Origin: Bacteroidales bacterium
GTDB lineage: Bacteria; Bacteroidota; Bacteroidia; Bacteroidales; Tenuifilaceae
Assembly: GCA_013376985.1 (NCBI GenBank)
Contig: JACABB010000014.1
Span: forward strand, 1-64,000
DNA: 64,000 nt
Direction of reading: 5' to 3'
How positions within the stretch are numbered: the first letter of the stretch is position 1; each line of letters starts with the position of its first letter. Below, in pieces: positions 30,880 to 39,926 of the stretch. A program made the translations under genes and the position numbers. The notes beneath the pieces were generated by a model. The model was given only the letters and a program-made list of their open reading frames with translations, ran no database searches and was not told the DNA's origin.

Positions 30880-31521
30880 TTAACTTTTGAGGAAAAGAGT
30901 TCTTGCCACATTCACCAACGCTAGAACTCCAAGAATGAAAATTACTGCCCCGGCAATTTTATTTATCCATAAAAGTTGTTTTAAACGAAATTTATCTCGG
31001 AACATGTTGACTAACGAACTTAAAGTAAACCACCATATGGAGCCACCAAGAAAAACACCTCCGATGGTTATTAAAGAAAGTACCATGTTTTCTCCATTGT
31101 ATGCAAGGCCAAGAGCAGCAAACATTCCTACAAAAAGAAAAATGGCAAAGGGATTGGTAATAGTTAGGAGTAAAACCGAGATGAAGTCTTCAATTAATTT
31201 ATTTTTTTTCTTTTTATGACGTTTGAGTTGATTTACGGGGTTTGTGTAAAAAGTTTTAATTCCTAAAAGCATAATTATAATGCCACCGATTACCTCTAGG
31301 ATTCTTTGCTTCTCTTCTATGAAATTAATAATAAAAGTAAGGCTGAAACCAGCAATTGCTGCAAAAATGGTATCCGCTGACGCTGCTCCAATTCCCGAAA
31401 AAAAACCGCTTAAACGGCCTTTGTTAATTGTACGCTGAATACAAATTACCCCTATTGGTCCGAGTGGAATCGAAACCAATAAGCCAATCATTATTCCTTT
31501 TAGCAAAAGTGTAAAAGCCAT
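30880..31521 (-). CDS. LysE/RhtB-family exporter
   Basis: The product is a 213-residue inner-membrane protein with about six hydrophobic helices. The family N-terminal motif is present: GLLVSIPLGPIGVICIQRT, followed by GRLSGFFSGIGAASADTIFA, which matches the conserved PGP and G-x-G-x-x-x-AD patterns of amino-acid exporters in this family. A basic cytoplasmic loop (RHKKKKNKL) splits the helices. I start it at the ATG at 31521. A TTG six codons upstream is an alternative start. The substrate is not predictable. It appears to be transcribed alone from the -7 box at 31556-31563. Confidence 0.88.
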   Translation of the reverse strand: MAFTLLLKGIMIGLLVSIPLGPIGVICIQRTINKGRLSGFFSGIGAASADTIFAAIAGFSLTFIINFIEEKQRILEVIGGIIIMLLGIKTFYTNPVNQLKRHKKKKNKLIEDFISVLLLTITNPFAIFLFVGMFAALGLAYNGENMVLSLITIGGVFLGGSIWWFTLSSLVNMFRDKFRLKQLLWINKIAGAVIFILGVLALVNVARTLFLKS

Positions 31522-31555
31522 TAGACTTATAAGAAACAATATATTTTACAATTTG

Positions 31556-31563
31556 CAAATATA
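31556..31563 (-). promoter_or_regulatory. -7 box of the LysE-type exporter gene
   Basis: On the minus strand TATATTTG matches TAnnTTTG and ends 34 bases before the ATG at 31521. No well-spaced -33 TTG is seen. Confidence 0.4.
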
Positions 31564-31657
31564 CAAATTGAACCAAAGCATAAAAGATGCTACCCCTTTT
31601 TTTTAAGTATTTCTTATCTAATAAACGATATGAAATAATTGTAATATTAGATGCAAA

Positions 31658-33085
31658 TCAGATATAGTTCCGGATTAGTAATTTTGGCTCAAGCATATCA
31701 TAAATTGCATACTTTACCCCTTCACGCCCGAAGCCAGAGTCTTTAATCCCTCCATAAGGCATGTGGTCGACCCTGAAGGTTGGCACATCATTTATAATTA
31801 CTCCACCGACCTTTAGTTCATTAAAGGCATAGTTTTGCTCATTAATTGAGTTTGTAAAAACACCTGCTTGCAACCCAAATTCAGTGTTGTTTATCTCATC
31901 AGTTGCATTTTGAAAATCGGTATAGGGTTCAATGACCACAACAGGTCCAAATACCTCTAATGAGCAGATCTTCATCTCCTTTTTAGTATTTGTTATAATT
32001 GTGGGTTCAACTAGAGATCCATTTCGTTTTCCGCCATAAACGAGTTTTGCACCATCTTTAATGGCCTCGTTTATCCATGCTTCAACTCGAATGGCATTTT
32101 CTTCATCAATCATTGAAGAGATATCGGTGTCCGAATCCAATGGATCTCCTTGTTTAAGAAGGCTCGTTATCTCTACAAATTTCTTTGTGAAATGATCAAA
32201 TATGGATTGATGAATGTATATTCTTTGGGTATGAATGCATACCTGTCCTGAGTATGAGAATGCTCCATTTACACATTTTTGAACAACTTTATCAAGGTCG
32301 GCTGTCTCAGTCACAATTACACCCGCATTACCACCAAGTTCTAATACAACACGTTTTTTACCTGCCTGGTTTTTCATCTTCCAACCGACATGAGGAGATC
32401 CCGTAAATGTAAGTAATGCAAAACGTTCGTCAGTTACAAGTTGATTTCCTGATTCCCGATCCATTGGGAGGATAGACAATGAACCTTTTGGTAATTCGGT
32501 TGAATCAATAATTTTTGCCAGTAGCAATGCAGATAAAGGGGTAGAACGTGCTGGTTTTAGGATTATCGGACAGCCTGCTGCAATTGCCGGGGCTAGTTTA
32601 TGAGCAGTAAGATTTAATGGAAAATTGAAGGGTGATATGCCAGCAATTAACCCAACAGGGAAGTATTTCACAACTCCTTCTTTCCCTTCACCTGCTGGAG
32701 TCCAGTCTATTTGAATGTGTTCTGATGGCAATCTTTTGCATTCTTCAGCAGCAACGATGAAGGTTTGAATAGCCCTATCAACTTCGCTAAATGCGTGTTT
32801 TATGGGTTTTGCAGTTTCAAGGCAAAGCGTTTTTCCTAGTAAATCTCTTTGCTCTTTCATCTTTTGTACAATATCCATTAGTATTGAATATTTTTTATAC
32901 GATGGAAGATATCTTAACCCATCTTCAATCTTTTGGGCGGATATAATAGTTTCTTCGAGTTCTGCTTTACCTGCAAGGTAGACCTCTGCTAAAACCTCAT
33001 TGCTAAAAGGATTACTTACAAAAAAAGTTTTATTAGTTGTTTTGAATTTTCCACCGATGTAAGGGCTATATCTTTCCATTATCAT
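31658..33085 (-). CDS. NAD(P)-dependent aldehyde dehydrogenase
   Basis: This 475-residue cytoplasmic enzyme oxidises an aldehyde to the acid. The catalytic set is complete: Asn in SPFNFPLNLT, the cofactor Lys in ILKPARSTPL, Glu in LELGGNAG and the nucleophile Cys in SGQVCIHTQR, plus EVFGPVVVIEPY near the end. The start could be at 33085 or two codons later at 33079. The sequence around the Cys resembles the group that includes lactaldehyde, sulfoacetaldehyde and non-phosphorylating glyceraldehyde-3-phosphate dehydrogenases, but the substrate cannot be set from this. It has no operon partner. Confidence 0.93.
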   Translation of the reverse strand: MIMERYSPYIGGKFKTTNKTFFVSNPFSNEVLAEVYLAGKAELEETIISAQKIEDGLRYLPSYKKYSILMDIVQKMKEQRDLLGKTLCLETAKPIKHAFSEVDRAIQTFIVAAEECKRLPSEHIQIDWTPAGEGKEGVVKYFPVGLIAGISPFNFPLNLTAHKLAPAIAAGCPIILKPARSTPLSALLLAKIIDSTELPKGSLSILPMDRESGNQLVTDERFALLTFTGSPHVGWKMKNQAGKKRVVLELGGNAGVIVTETADLDKVVQKCVNGAFSYSGQVCIHTQRIYIHQSIFDHFTKKFVEITSLLKQGDPLDSDTDISSMIDEENAIRVEAWINEAIKDGAKLVYGGKRNGSLVEPTIITNTKKEMKICSLEVFGPVVVIEPYTDFQNATDEINNTEFGLQAGVFTNSINEQNYAFNELKVGGVIINDVPTFRVDHMPYGGIKDSGFGREGVKYAIYDMLEPKLLIRNYI

Positions 33086-33187
33086 AGGGTTTTAATAGTA
33101 TTTGCGAATTTATAAAATCTTTATTGTTTTTCTATCACATTATAGTGTAATGGAGGGGGTGATTGTGCTAGAAAAGTAATAATCAAC

Positions 33188-33195
33188 TATCTTTG
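33188..33195 (+). promoter_or_regulatory. -7 box of the Lnb-like gene
   Basis: TATCTTTG matches TAnnTTTG and lies 19 bases before the ATG at 33215. The nearest TTG (33163-33165) is 22 bases upstream, a little far from ideal. Confidence 0.5.
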
Positions 33196-33214
33196 GCAAA
33201 TTAAATGCAGCATT

Positions 33215-34429
33215 ATGATACTTGCGAGAGTCCAATACCGAATGTTTTTGTTTCTGTTTTGTGTTCTATCATTCCTTAAGGGTAGTGCAAAAAAATACGA
33301 GATAAACCTCTCGGATAGCTCTCAGATAAGCCTATTGACTTGCTCTTCGGGCGATGAACTTTATTCGATTTTTGGCCATAGCGCTATTCGTGTATCTGAT
33401 CCTAAACGCAATCTTGATATTGTCTTTAATTACGGAACTTTTGATTTCTATGATCCTAATTTTTATCCAAATTTTGTAAGAGGACATTTGAACTACATTC
33501 TATCCATTTCTCCCTATCGGGATTTTAAACAGGCTTATGTTGAAGAGGGACGATGGATTTGGGAGCAACGGCTCAATATTAATTTAGATGAAAAGCAGCA
33601 TCTATTTGATTCGTTATTTATTAACTATAGACCAGAGAATCGATGTTATCGGTATGATTTTTTTGGTGATAACTGTGCAACCCGTATCAGGGATGTATTT
33701 GTAAAAACAATTCATAGGGAAATCACTTTTGATTATAGTTCCTTTAAACAAGGGGAGAGTTTTAGGCAGCTTTTAATGCCTAATTTAGCCCATAAACCTT
33801 GGGCAAAACTTGGGATTAATCTTTTATTGGGTTTGCCTGCTGATAGGGTGGCTTCGCCATGGGAGTATATGTATCTACCAGAGCATTTGCAGGCCTCTTT
33901 TCAATACTCCTCGCTTTTATCCGATTCTGTTAAACTACCGTTCACTCAGCAATCCAAGGTTATATTGAAGGGAAAGCAATCTTCTGATCAAAATGTGTGG
34001 GGATCTCCTTTGCAGATATTTATTGTAATACTTATGGTTGCTTCTTTTTTATCGTATAGGGATTTCAAGAGAGGTGTTAAGAGCCTTTGGTTTGATAGAA
34101 TACTTTTGATTCTTTTTGGATTGCTGGGTGTTCTTTTTACATTTCTTTGGGCGGGAACAGCACATCGTTCAATGGTTTGGAATTTTAATCTCTTATGGGC
34201 AAACCCATTTCATTTGATAGTGGTTTTCTTCTTATCGATGAAAAAGATCAGGCGATGGGTGCAAACGTATTTAAGCGTTAATCTAATTGTATTACTAGCA
34301 TTGCTAATTACTTGGCCTTTTTTACCACAGGCTCTTCCTTGGGTAATCTATCCTGTAATTATGGCAATGGCAATGAGGTTGTGTATTATCACTCATTTTT
34401 TTCAATGGTTGAGAAAAGTAATGCAGTAG
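33215..34429 (+). CDS. DUF4105/Lnb-like membrane protein, possible lipoprotein N-acyltransferase
   Basis: This 404-residue protein has an N-terminal signal or membrane segment (about 8-24), a periplasmic domain (about 28-190), and about five membrane helices in the last 140 residues. The domain carries LLTCSSGDELYSIFGHSAIRV with a Cys and a His, and further on FFGDNCATRIRD with a second Cys. These are the hallmark residues of DUF4105. A Bacteroides member of this family, Lnb, has been reported to N-acylate lipoproteins, replacing the missing Lnt. This protein fits by its motif and by carrying a periplasmic catalytic domain next to membrane helices, but the function is inferred. The helices at the C-terminus are unlike simple periplasmic DUF4105 proteins. 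It is convergent with dsbD across a shared terminator. Confidence 0.75.
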   Translation: MILARVQYRMFLFLFCVLSFLKGSAKKYEINLSDSSQISLLTCSSGDELYSIFGHSAIRVSDPKRNLDIVFNYGTFDFYDPNFYPNFVRGHLNYILSISPYRDFKQAYVEEGRWIWEQRLNINLDEKQHLFDSLFINYRPENRCYRYDFFGDNCATRIRDVFVKTIHREITFDYSSFKQGESFRQLLMPNLAHKPWAKLGINLLLGLPADRVASPWEYMYLPEHLQASFQYSSLLSDSVKLPFTQQSKVILKGKQSSDQNVWGSPLQIFIVILMVASFLSYRDFKRGVKSLWFDRILLILFGLLGVLFTFLWAGTAHRSMVWNFNLLWANPFHLIVVFFLSMKKIRRWVQTYLSVNLIVLLALLITWPFLPQALPWVIYPVIMAMAMRLCIITHFFQWLRKVMQ

Positions 34430-34472
34430 AAGTCGAGTGCGGAACTTTTATCTCTGAATTACTCTAAATGAA

Positions 34473-34500
34473 GAGAGCCTGAAGTTTCGATCAGGCTCTT
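34473..34500. terminator. Bidirectional terminator between Lnb-like gene and dsbD
   Basis: AGAGCCTGA (34474-34482) pairs with TCAGGCTCT (34491-34499) around an 8-base loop. It lies between two convergent genes. T tracts are weak on both sides, CATTT being the best on the minus strand. Confidence 0.6.
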
Positions 34501-34522
34501 CAAATGAAAGTTATTAGATTCT

Positions 34523-36511
34523 TTACTGCAAAGTATTACGTCTTTTCTTATATTCTTCAATCCCATTATCGAGGAATTTAATATATGCATCGACATCGAG
34601 GTTATAGCCTCTTGGTTCCGCTAGAGTTTTTTCATTCCCGTCAAGCAGAACGTAGTAAGGCTGTCCGTTAATATTGAAGCGACTTATCTGCATGTCCGCA
34701 TTTTGCTTGCCAATAGTCTTTTTTGTTTTGCCATCTTTCGCAGTATACCATTCGCTTTCGGGGAGTTCTAATCTTTCATCAATATATAGTGCAACAATAA
34801 TATAATCATTTCTTAGTTTCTCTAATACACGTGGATCGCTCCAAACTTTTGATTCCATCTCTTTGCAGTTGGAGCATGAATGACCAACAAAATCGATAAA
34901 CAGAGGTTTTTTCTGTGTTCGTGCACAGGCGAGTGCTTGATTATAATTAAAATACCCTTCCAAACCATAGGGGAGATGAAGGATATCTGCATATTTAGGT
35001 GCTTCACATAGAGGTGATCTATCATCGACTTTAACGCTCGGAACGGGTTTTGATTTACTTATCATTGTCATCAGGTCAAAGCTGTGACTTGCCTGTGGAG
35101 GAAGTAGTCCCGATATAGATTTAAGAGGAGCACCAATCATACCAGGAATTAGGTAAACAACAAATGCGAATGAAGCAGTTGCTAAAAGAAGCCTAAATAC
35201 GCCAACATGTTTAAGTTCCGAGTCGTGTTTAAATTTGATTTTACCAAGCAGGTAAAAGCCCATTAAAGAGAAAATCGAAATCCAGATGGCTATATAAACA
35301 TCGCGACCCAACAAGCCAAAATGATAAGTATCGTCTATTATCATCAAAAATTTTAAGCTAAAGGCTAACATGAAAAATGCAAGAACAACTTTCACCGAAT
35401 TCAACCATCCTCCGGATTTAGGTAACCCCTTAAGCAATGATGGGAAAATGGCAAAAATGGTAAATGGTAAAGCAAATGCAATTGAGAATCCAAGCATCCC
35501 GATAATAGGTCTTAATCCTAAACCCCTAGAAGCCTCAATCAATACGTTTCCTAATATAGGTCCAACACAGGACAAACTAACTAGTATTAGTGTTAAAGCC
35601 ATGAAGAATGAACCTATAAAACCTCCCTTTTCAACTTTGCTGTCGGTTTTTGTTGTTAAACTGCTTGGTAATGTAATTTCAAATAGGCCAAAGAATGATG
35701 CTGCAAATGCAATAAAGAGTAGAAAGAATATGATGTTGGGAATCCAGTGTGAGGTCAGAACGGTTGCGAAATTTGGGCTAAGACCAAATAACGAAACTAA
35801 TAATCCTATTGAAGTATATATGGCAATAATTGAAAGGCCAAAGACAAGAGCATTGATAATAGATTTTAAACGACTCGATTCATTATTTAGAAAAAATGAG
35901 ACGGTCATTGGTATCATAGGGTAAACACAGGGTGTTAATAATCCCAGTAGACCCCATCCTAAAGCGTAAAAAAATATATACCAAAGGGATGAACTTTCAT
36001 TTTTTTCAGATGCCTTTTGTTGTTGACCTTCTAGTTTTTGAGACTCATTGCCAGTTAACTTAACCGAGAAATCTTTTTCGAGATAAATACACTTGTCAGA
36101 AAAACATGCTTGATACTCGATATTGCCTTCTACATTAGTCGTTTCAATATCTATGAGTTCAACGACTTGGCTAAAGGTTGCCTCTTTTGAAAAGAAAGAT
36201 AGGTCGAGATTGAATATTTCATCATGTTCTTTAATGGGAATGGAGATTTCTTTTACTTTACCCACCAATTTAAAGTCTGGTGATTGCTTGAAGGTGAAGG
36301 TAGTTGCAATAGGACCTCCTTCTGGGAGAGATGTCGAGTAAAGATGCCAACCTTGTTCAATAGAAGCATTGATAACTATTTCGTATTTCTTGCCTTCAAT
36401 TTTCTTCGCTTTAAAACCCCAAGTTACAGGATCTTCTATCTGCGCACTAATACTGGTTGAATTTGCAATTAGTAGAATGGTTACAAAAAAGAGCAATAGA
36501 TATTTTTTCAT
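34523..36511 (-). CDS. dsbD: Thiol:disulfide interchange protein DsbD
   Basis: This 662-residue inner-membrane protein passes reducing power from cytoplasmic thioredoxin to periplasmic proteins. All three parts are visible: a signal peptide (1-23) and N-terminal periplasmic domain with the Cys pair CFSDKC near residue 134; about eight membrane helices (about 177-460) with the two buried Cys in LTPCVYPMIP and LSCVGPILG; and a C-terminal thioredoxin-like domain with CSNC in FVGHSCSNCKEM. The protein therefore looks fully functional. Likely clients are cytochrome c maturation or periplasmic isomerases, none of which is encoded in the window. It is transcribed alone and is convergent with the Lnb-like gene. 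Confidence 0.94.
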   Translation of the reverse strand: MKKYLLLFFVTILLIANSTSISAQIEDPVTWGFKAKKIEGKKYEIVINASIEQGWHLYSTSLPEGGPIATTFTFKQSPDFKLVGKVKEISIPIKEHDEIFNLDLSFFSKEATFSQVVELIDIETTNVEGNIEYQACFSDKCIYLEKDFSVKLTGNESQKLEGQQQKASEKNESSSLWYIFFYALGWGLLGLLTPCVYPMIPMTVSFFLNNESSRLKSIINALVFGLSIIAIYTSIGLLVSLFGLSPNFATVLTSHWIPNIIFFLLFIAFAASFFGLFEITLPSSLTTKTDSKVEKGGFIGSFFMALTLILVSLSCVGPILGNVLIEASRGLGLRPIIGMLGFSIAFALPFTIFAIFPSLLKGLPKSGGWLNSVKVVLAFFMLAFSLKFLMIIDDTYHFGLLGRDVYIAIWISIFSLMGFYLLGKIKFKHDSELKHVGVFRLLLATASFAFVVYLIPGMIGAPLKSISGLLPPQASHSFDLMTMISKSKPVPSVKVDDRSPLCEAPKYADILHLPYGLEGYFNYNQALACARTQKKPLFIDFVGHSCSNCKEMESKVWSDPRVLEKLRNDYIIVALYIDERLELPESEWYTAKDGKTKKTIGKQNADMQISRFNINGQPYYVLLDGNEKTLAEPRGYNLDVDAYIKFLDNGIEEYKKRRNTLQ

Positions 36512-36781
36512 CTGTTTACATTAAGTTAACTGTTTTTTACAACGACTTTATATCGGGTAATCACCTCCGATAGAATATTCATAAGGTAATCAATTTTTGG
36601 TGTGCCTTTATTTATAGGTGTTTCAATTATTTATGAAAATTCGAATTTTTATTGTAGCACAAATATATATTTAAAAAAAATATCTAGATAGTGATATAAA
36701 TCAATAAAAGTGGAAGAAGACCTTAGACGAGATAAGGATAAACCTATTTTTGAAATGGTTAAGGGCGATATAATAGAATAT

Positions 36782-37210
36782 TTAATTAACCTTTGAAAGG
36801 TTAAACGGAAGATGGTAGCTGTTTTTCATCTCCTTGCACCAATCGAGCATGTCTATATCATCGTCTTCATAGAATAGTTGAATGTTGACATTTATTCCCC
36901 TATCATGGATTTCCTCAACTTGCTGAAATAATTTGCATAAGGATTTCCCTGAACTACCGTTAAGGTATGTCAGGTGAAAGGTTATAGTGATTGTGGCTGA
37001 TTTTTCAGCCTTGATAAATGCATAAAGCCATCTCTGTATTGGCTCAATGAGTTCACTGGGATTGCTGGCGATAAAGTTTCCTTTGAATATAATTTCACCA
37101 GATTTATATTTACAAGTAATTTCTGGGGTTTGCTTCGTACCAGGAATATAAATATCGTCCAGCACAATAACTTCCGCCCCAATTCCATCGATAACATCTA
37201 TACCTGACAT
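36782..37210 (-). CDS. SiaC-like (DUF1987) regulatory phosphoprotein
   Basis: This 142-residue protein has the features of the SiaC/DUF1987 family: TPEITCKYKSGEIIFKG at the start, the helix around PIQRWLYAF, TYLNGSSGKSL, and the acidic YEDDDIDMLDW near the end. In Pseudomonas, SiaC is controlled by phosphorylation through a kinase (SiaB) and a SpoIIE-type phosphatase (SiaA). The Thr that is phosphorylated there lies in an N-T-S-S type motif. Here that motif reads NGSS, so the phosphorylated residue, if any, would be one of the Ser residues. No SiaB-like gene lies nearby. The SpoIIE protein at 25585-28917 is a possible partner by type only. Confidence 0.78.
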   Translation of the reverse strand: MSGIDVIDGIGAEVIVLDDIYIPGTKQTPEITCKYKSGEIIFKGNFIASNPSELIEPIQRWLYAFIKAEKSATITITFHLTYLNGSSGKSLCKLFQQVEEIHDRGINVNIQLFYEDDDIDMLDWCKEMKNSYHLPFNLSKVN

Positions 37211-37269
37211 TTGATTTGTTTTGATAATTAATCATATAAATATAACTATCGTATATATAATAGTTTTTA

Positions 37270-37277
37270 CAAATCTA
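37270..37277 (-). promoter_or_regulatory. Possible -7 box of the SiaC-like gene
   Basis: On the minus strand TAGATTTG matches TAnnTTTG, 59 bases before the ATG at 37210. No matching -33 TTG is seen, so support is limited. Confidence 0.35.
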
Positions 37278-37355
37278 TTATTTTTGATTTGAAAGATTTA
37301 ATCTATAAAAATGGAAGATTCGTCAATGATAATATGCCGTTCGAGGAAAATATGA

Positions 37356-37805
37356 TTATTTTTTCCCTGAGTTTTTGATTTGCTGTAAAAGATAGGTTTT
37401 AAAGTCGTAATCTGTTTGATATAGCATGAGGACTTTAGATGGAGTCAGTATCTGCTTGAATTTTTCGTTAAATTCTACCAAAAGATCTGATTCTTGTTTT
37501 TGAAAATTGACATATTCATCAGCATATTTAATAATCTCTTCATCGGTCATTTTCTCAAGATTTTTTGCGCAAAACTTCATGGTTGTGCGCTTGCTTTCAA
37601 GTATTTGGTTTTTTCTTTTCCAGTAATCATTATAAACAGGCCAAAATAATTCAGCTTCGTGTGCGGTGAGATTTAACTTTTGTGTAAAGAAAGCAACCTT
37701 TTCCACTTTTAACATTTCTTCACATTGTTCATGCTTGGAATTACACGAGTAGAAACCAAGTACTAAACAAAAGGTTAAGAAAATGATTGAATTTATACGT
37801 ATCAC
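37356..37805 (-). CDS. Spy/CpxP-like lipoprotein, putative sensor of the sigma operon
   Basis: This 149-residue protein has a lipoprotein signal ending in LGFYSC (Cys at about 21). The mature part is helical and charged: LNLTAHEAELFWPVYNDYWKR, then a long helix with FQKQESDLLVEFNEKFKQILTPSKVLMLY. This is the pattern of the small helical proteins that Bacteroidota encode next to ECF sigma factors, related to Spy and CpxP. The start is a GTG at 37805 that overlaps the TGA stop of the preceding gene (GTGA), which points to coupled translation. No in-frame ATG precedes the signal peptide. It is the last gene of the run, after the putative anti-sigma factor. Confidence 0.75.
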   Translation of the reverse strand: MIRINSIIFLTFCLVLGFYSCNSKHEQCEEMLKVEKVAFFTQKLNLTAHEAELFWPVYNDYWKRKNQILESKRTTMKFCAKNLEKMTDEEIIKYADEYVNFQKQESDLLVEFNEKFKQILTPSKVLMLYQTDYDFKTYLLQQIKNSGKK

Positions 37806-38260
37806 GGTTTTATATCTTTTGAATGATCTAAATGTGTTCCATTATTAATATTGTCATACAATAGGTATTCAATTAATTCATCATTCATCGAATTCTTTAT
37901 TGAATCCTTTTTATGTCCATTTGAGAAGACTTCGTATAGCTGTATTTCATCGAATTCAGTACCGCTTTCTTCAACTATTTTTATATAGTCTACCTTTTTT
38001 AAAGAACTAATGCTATTCGTTTGCTGTGAGTAATGATAGCCTACAAACGCTATTAAAATAAAAATGCAAAGACCAGCAGCGAAGGCCAATTGAGTCCTTA
38101 TCACAACTATTCGCTTTACGAACGGGTTTTTAGCGCTATCTTCATTACAATAATTATGAACCCTAGTAGGCAATGATTCAAAATACCCATCGGGAACTCT
38201 AAATGGGTTTTCCTTGCCAATTTTAGTCAACTCAGGCTCAAATGTTTCTAAATCGTTCAT
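37802..38260 (-). CDS. Putative anti-sigma factor, single-pass membrane protein
   Basis: This 152-residue protein has one membrane helix at about 54-74 (LAFAAGLCIFILIAFVGYHY), preceded by a cytoplasmic segment with NPFRVPDGYFESLPTRV. That phrase is common in membrane proteins next to ECF sigma factors in Bacteroidota. The C-terminal 75 residues would be periplasmic. It has no HCC-type zinc motif. The role as anti-sigma factor is inferred from position (46 bases after the sigma gene, overlapping the Spy-like gene) and from topology. Confidence 0.65.
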   Translation of the reverse strand: MNDLETFEPELTKIGKENPFRVPDGYFESLPTRVHNYCNEDSAKNPFVKRIVVIRTQLAFAAGLCIFILIAFVGYHYSQQTNSISSLKKVDYIKIVEESGTEFDEIQLYEVFSNGHKKDSIKNSMNDELIEYLLYDNINNGTHLDHSKDIKP

Positions 38261-38305
38261 TCTATTTAATATCTCGAGTTTATGACTTCATCTCTTGAGA
38301 AGGGT

Positions 38306-38854
38306 TTAATCTTCTTCAAGAAATTTTTCAATTTTTTTTACTGCATGATGAAATGAAGCCTTGAGTGCACCTACAGATGTGCCTAGGACTTCAGACATGT
38401 CTTCGTATTTCATTTCATCAAAATATTTCATATTAAAAACTAATCGTTGTTTTACAGGGAGTTTAATAATTGCTTTCTGAAGTTTTGCTTGTAGTTCATT
38501 ACCATCAAAATAGGGATCCGTTTCTATAGAGTTTGAAAGTTGTTGCTCAACATCTATAATTGGAAGTAAAAATTTTGTTCTTTTCCTTTTTAAAAATGTT
38601 AAAGCTTCGTTTGTTGCTATTCGGTAGAGCCATGTGAAAAGTTGAGAATCCTCACGGAAATGACTAAGCCCTCCCCAAACCTTAAGGAAAGTGTTTTGAA
38701 TTACATCATCGGCATCATCTTGGCTTATGACGATTTTACGGACATGCCAGTATAGCCTTTCTTGATACTTGCGAACAATAAGGTTAAATGCATAATTTTG
38801 GGTATCGCTTACACGATACATGTCGAGCAATTCCTTATCGCTGTAATTGGTCAT
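38306..38854 (-). CDS. ECF-type RNA polymerase sigma factor
   Basis: This 182-residue protein has region 2 (NLIVRKYQERLYWHVRKIV, DADDVIQNTFLKVWGGL, FTWLYRIATNEAL) and region 4 (LPVKQRLVFNMKYFDEMKYEDMSEVLG, with helix-turn-helix SVGALKASFHHAVKKI). There is no region 1.1 or 3, which marks the ECF class. It starts 17 bases after the stop of the transketolase gene and is followed by a membrane protein and a Spy-like lipoprotein, the usual sigma/anti-sigma/sensor trio. It may be cotranscribed with the transketolase genes. The target promoters are unknown. Confidence 0.93.
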   Translation of the reverse strand: MTNYSDKELLDMYRVSDTQNYAFNLIVRKYQERLYWHVRKIVISQDDADDVIQNTFLKVWGGLSHFREDSQLFTWLYRIATNEALTFLKRKRTKFLLPIIDVEQQLSNSIETDPYFDGNELQAKLQKAIIKLPVKQRLVFNMKYFDEMKYEDMSEVLGTSVGALKASFHHAVKKIEKFLEED

Positions 38855-38871
38855 TTTATGTTATGAAGGAA

Positions 38872-39825
38872 CTATTTTCGGGTTAGAACCTTTTTAACAG
38901 CTTCAACTATATCTGGTGTGTCAAGCCCAAATTTCTTAAGTAATTCTTCAGGTTTCCCGCTTTCTCCAAACTTATCGTTAACTGCAACCATTTCGAGTGG
39001 TCTAGGGAGTTTGCGCGAGAATAATTGAGCAATGCTATCACCTAGCCCGCCATTCATCATATGCTCTTCGGCTGATACGGCGCAACCTGTTTTTAGAACA
39101 GATTTTAGGATCGCCTCATCATCTAATGGTTTTATCGTGTGGATATTGATAACTTCGGCATGAATTCCTTGTTGATCAAGTATTTCAGCAGCTTCTATTG
39201 CTTTCCATAGTAGGTGACCAGTTGCAAATATTGAAACATCAGTACCCTCGATCATTGTTATAGCCTTACCAATAATAAACGGTTCATCCGGGGAGGTGAA
39301 AATTGGAACAACAGGTCTTCCGAAACGAAGGTAAACAGGGCCTTTCACTTCAGCAATAGCAATGGTTGCCGCTTTTGTTTGATTGTAATCAGCGGGGTTA
39401 ATAACTGTCATGTTTGGGAGCATTTTCATCAACCCAATATCCTCCATCATCTGATGGGTTGCTCCATCCTCACCAAGCGTAATACCTGCATGGGAAGCAC
39501 AAATCTTGACGTTTTTATTGGAATAGGCAATGCTTTGTCTAATCTGATCGTAAACTCTACCCGTTGAAAAAGAAGCAAATGTTCCTGTAAAAGGAATTTT
39601 TCCTCCAATGGTTAACCCTGTGGCTAAACCAATCATATTGGCCTCTGCAATTCCAATCTGGAAAAAACGATTTGGAAATTCTTTTGCAAACTCTTCCATT
39701 TTTAAAGAGCCAATAAGATCAGCACAAAGAGCAACAACGTTAGGATTTTTTTTACCAAGTTCATGAAGACCAGCACCAAAGCCTGAACGAGTATCTTTAT
39801 TTCCAGTTGAAACTATTTTCTTCAT
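38872..39825 (-). CDS. Transketolase, C-terminal subunit
   Basis: This 317-residue protein holds the pyrimidine-binding and C-terminal domains of transketolase, the enzyme that moves two-carbon units in the pentose phosphate pathway. The catalytic Glu lies in GIAEANMIGLATGL. Other features are SHAGITLGEDGATHQ, PVYLRFGRP and GHLLWKAIEAAEIL. It works with the N-terminal half encoded at 40368-41213, and the two are separated by a methylglyoxal-synthase-like gene. Split transketolases are common in bacteria. The ECF sigma gene starts 17 bases after the stop. Confidence 0.93.
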   Translation of the reverse strand: MKKIVSTGNKDTRSGFGAGLHELGKKNPNVVALCADLIGSLKMEEFAKEFPNRFFQIGIAEANMIGLATGLTIGGKIPFTGTFASFSTGRVYDQIRQSIAYSNKNVKICASHAGITLGEDGATHQMMEDIGLMKMLPNMTVINPADYNQTKAATIAIAEVKGPVYLRFGRPVVPIFTSPDEPFIIGKAITMIEGTDVSIFATGHLLWKAIEAAEILDQQGIHAEVINIHTIKPLDDEAILKSVLKTGCAVSAEEHMMNGGLGDSIAQLFSRKLPRPLEMVAVNDKFGESGKPEELLKKFGLDTPDIVEAVKKVLTRK

Positions 39826-39926
39826 CTAATTGTTTTTTTGTGGCGAAATGCTATAAGCGTTTCTATCAAAGCGTTAAAATTAATTATTAGAAAATCAACT
39901 GCTTATTTGTTGATTATTTGAAAGTT

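Noticed and set aside
36660-36667. CAAATATA as a minus-strand -7 box for dsbD
   Set aside because: It is about 150 bases before the start with no -33 TTG at the right distance, in a region where such AT-rich matches are expected by chance.
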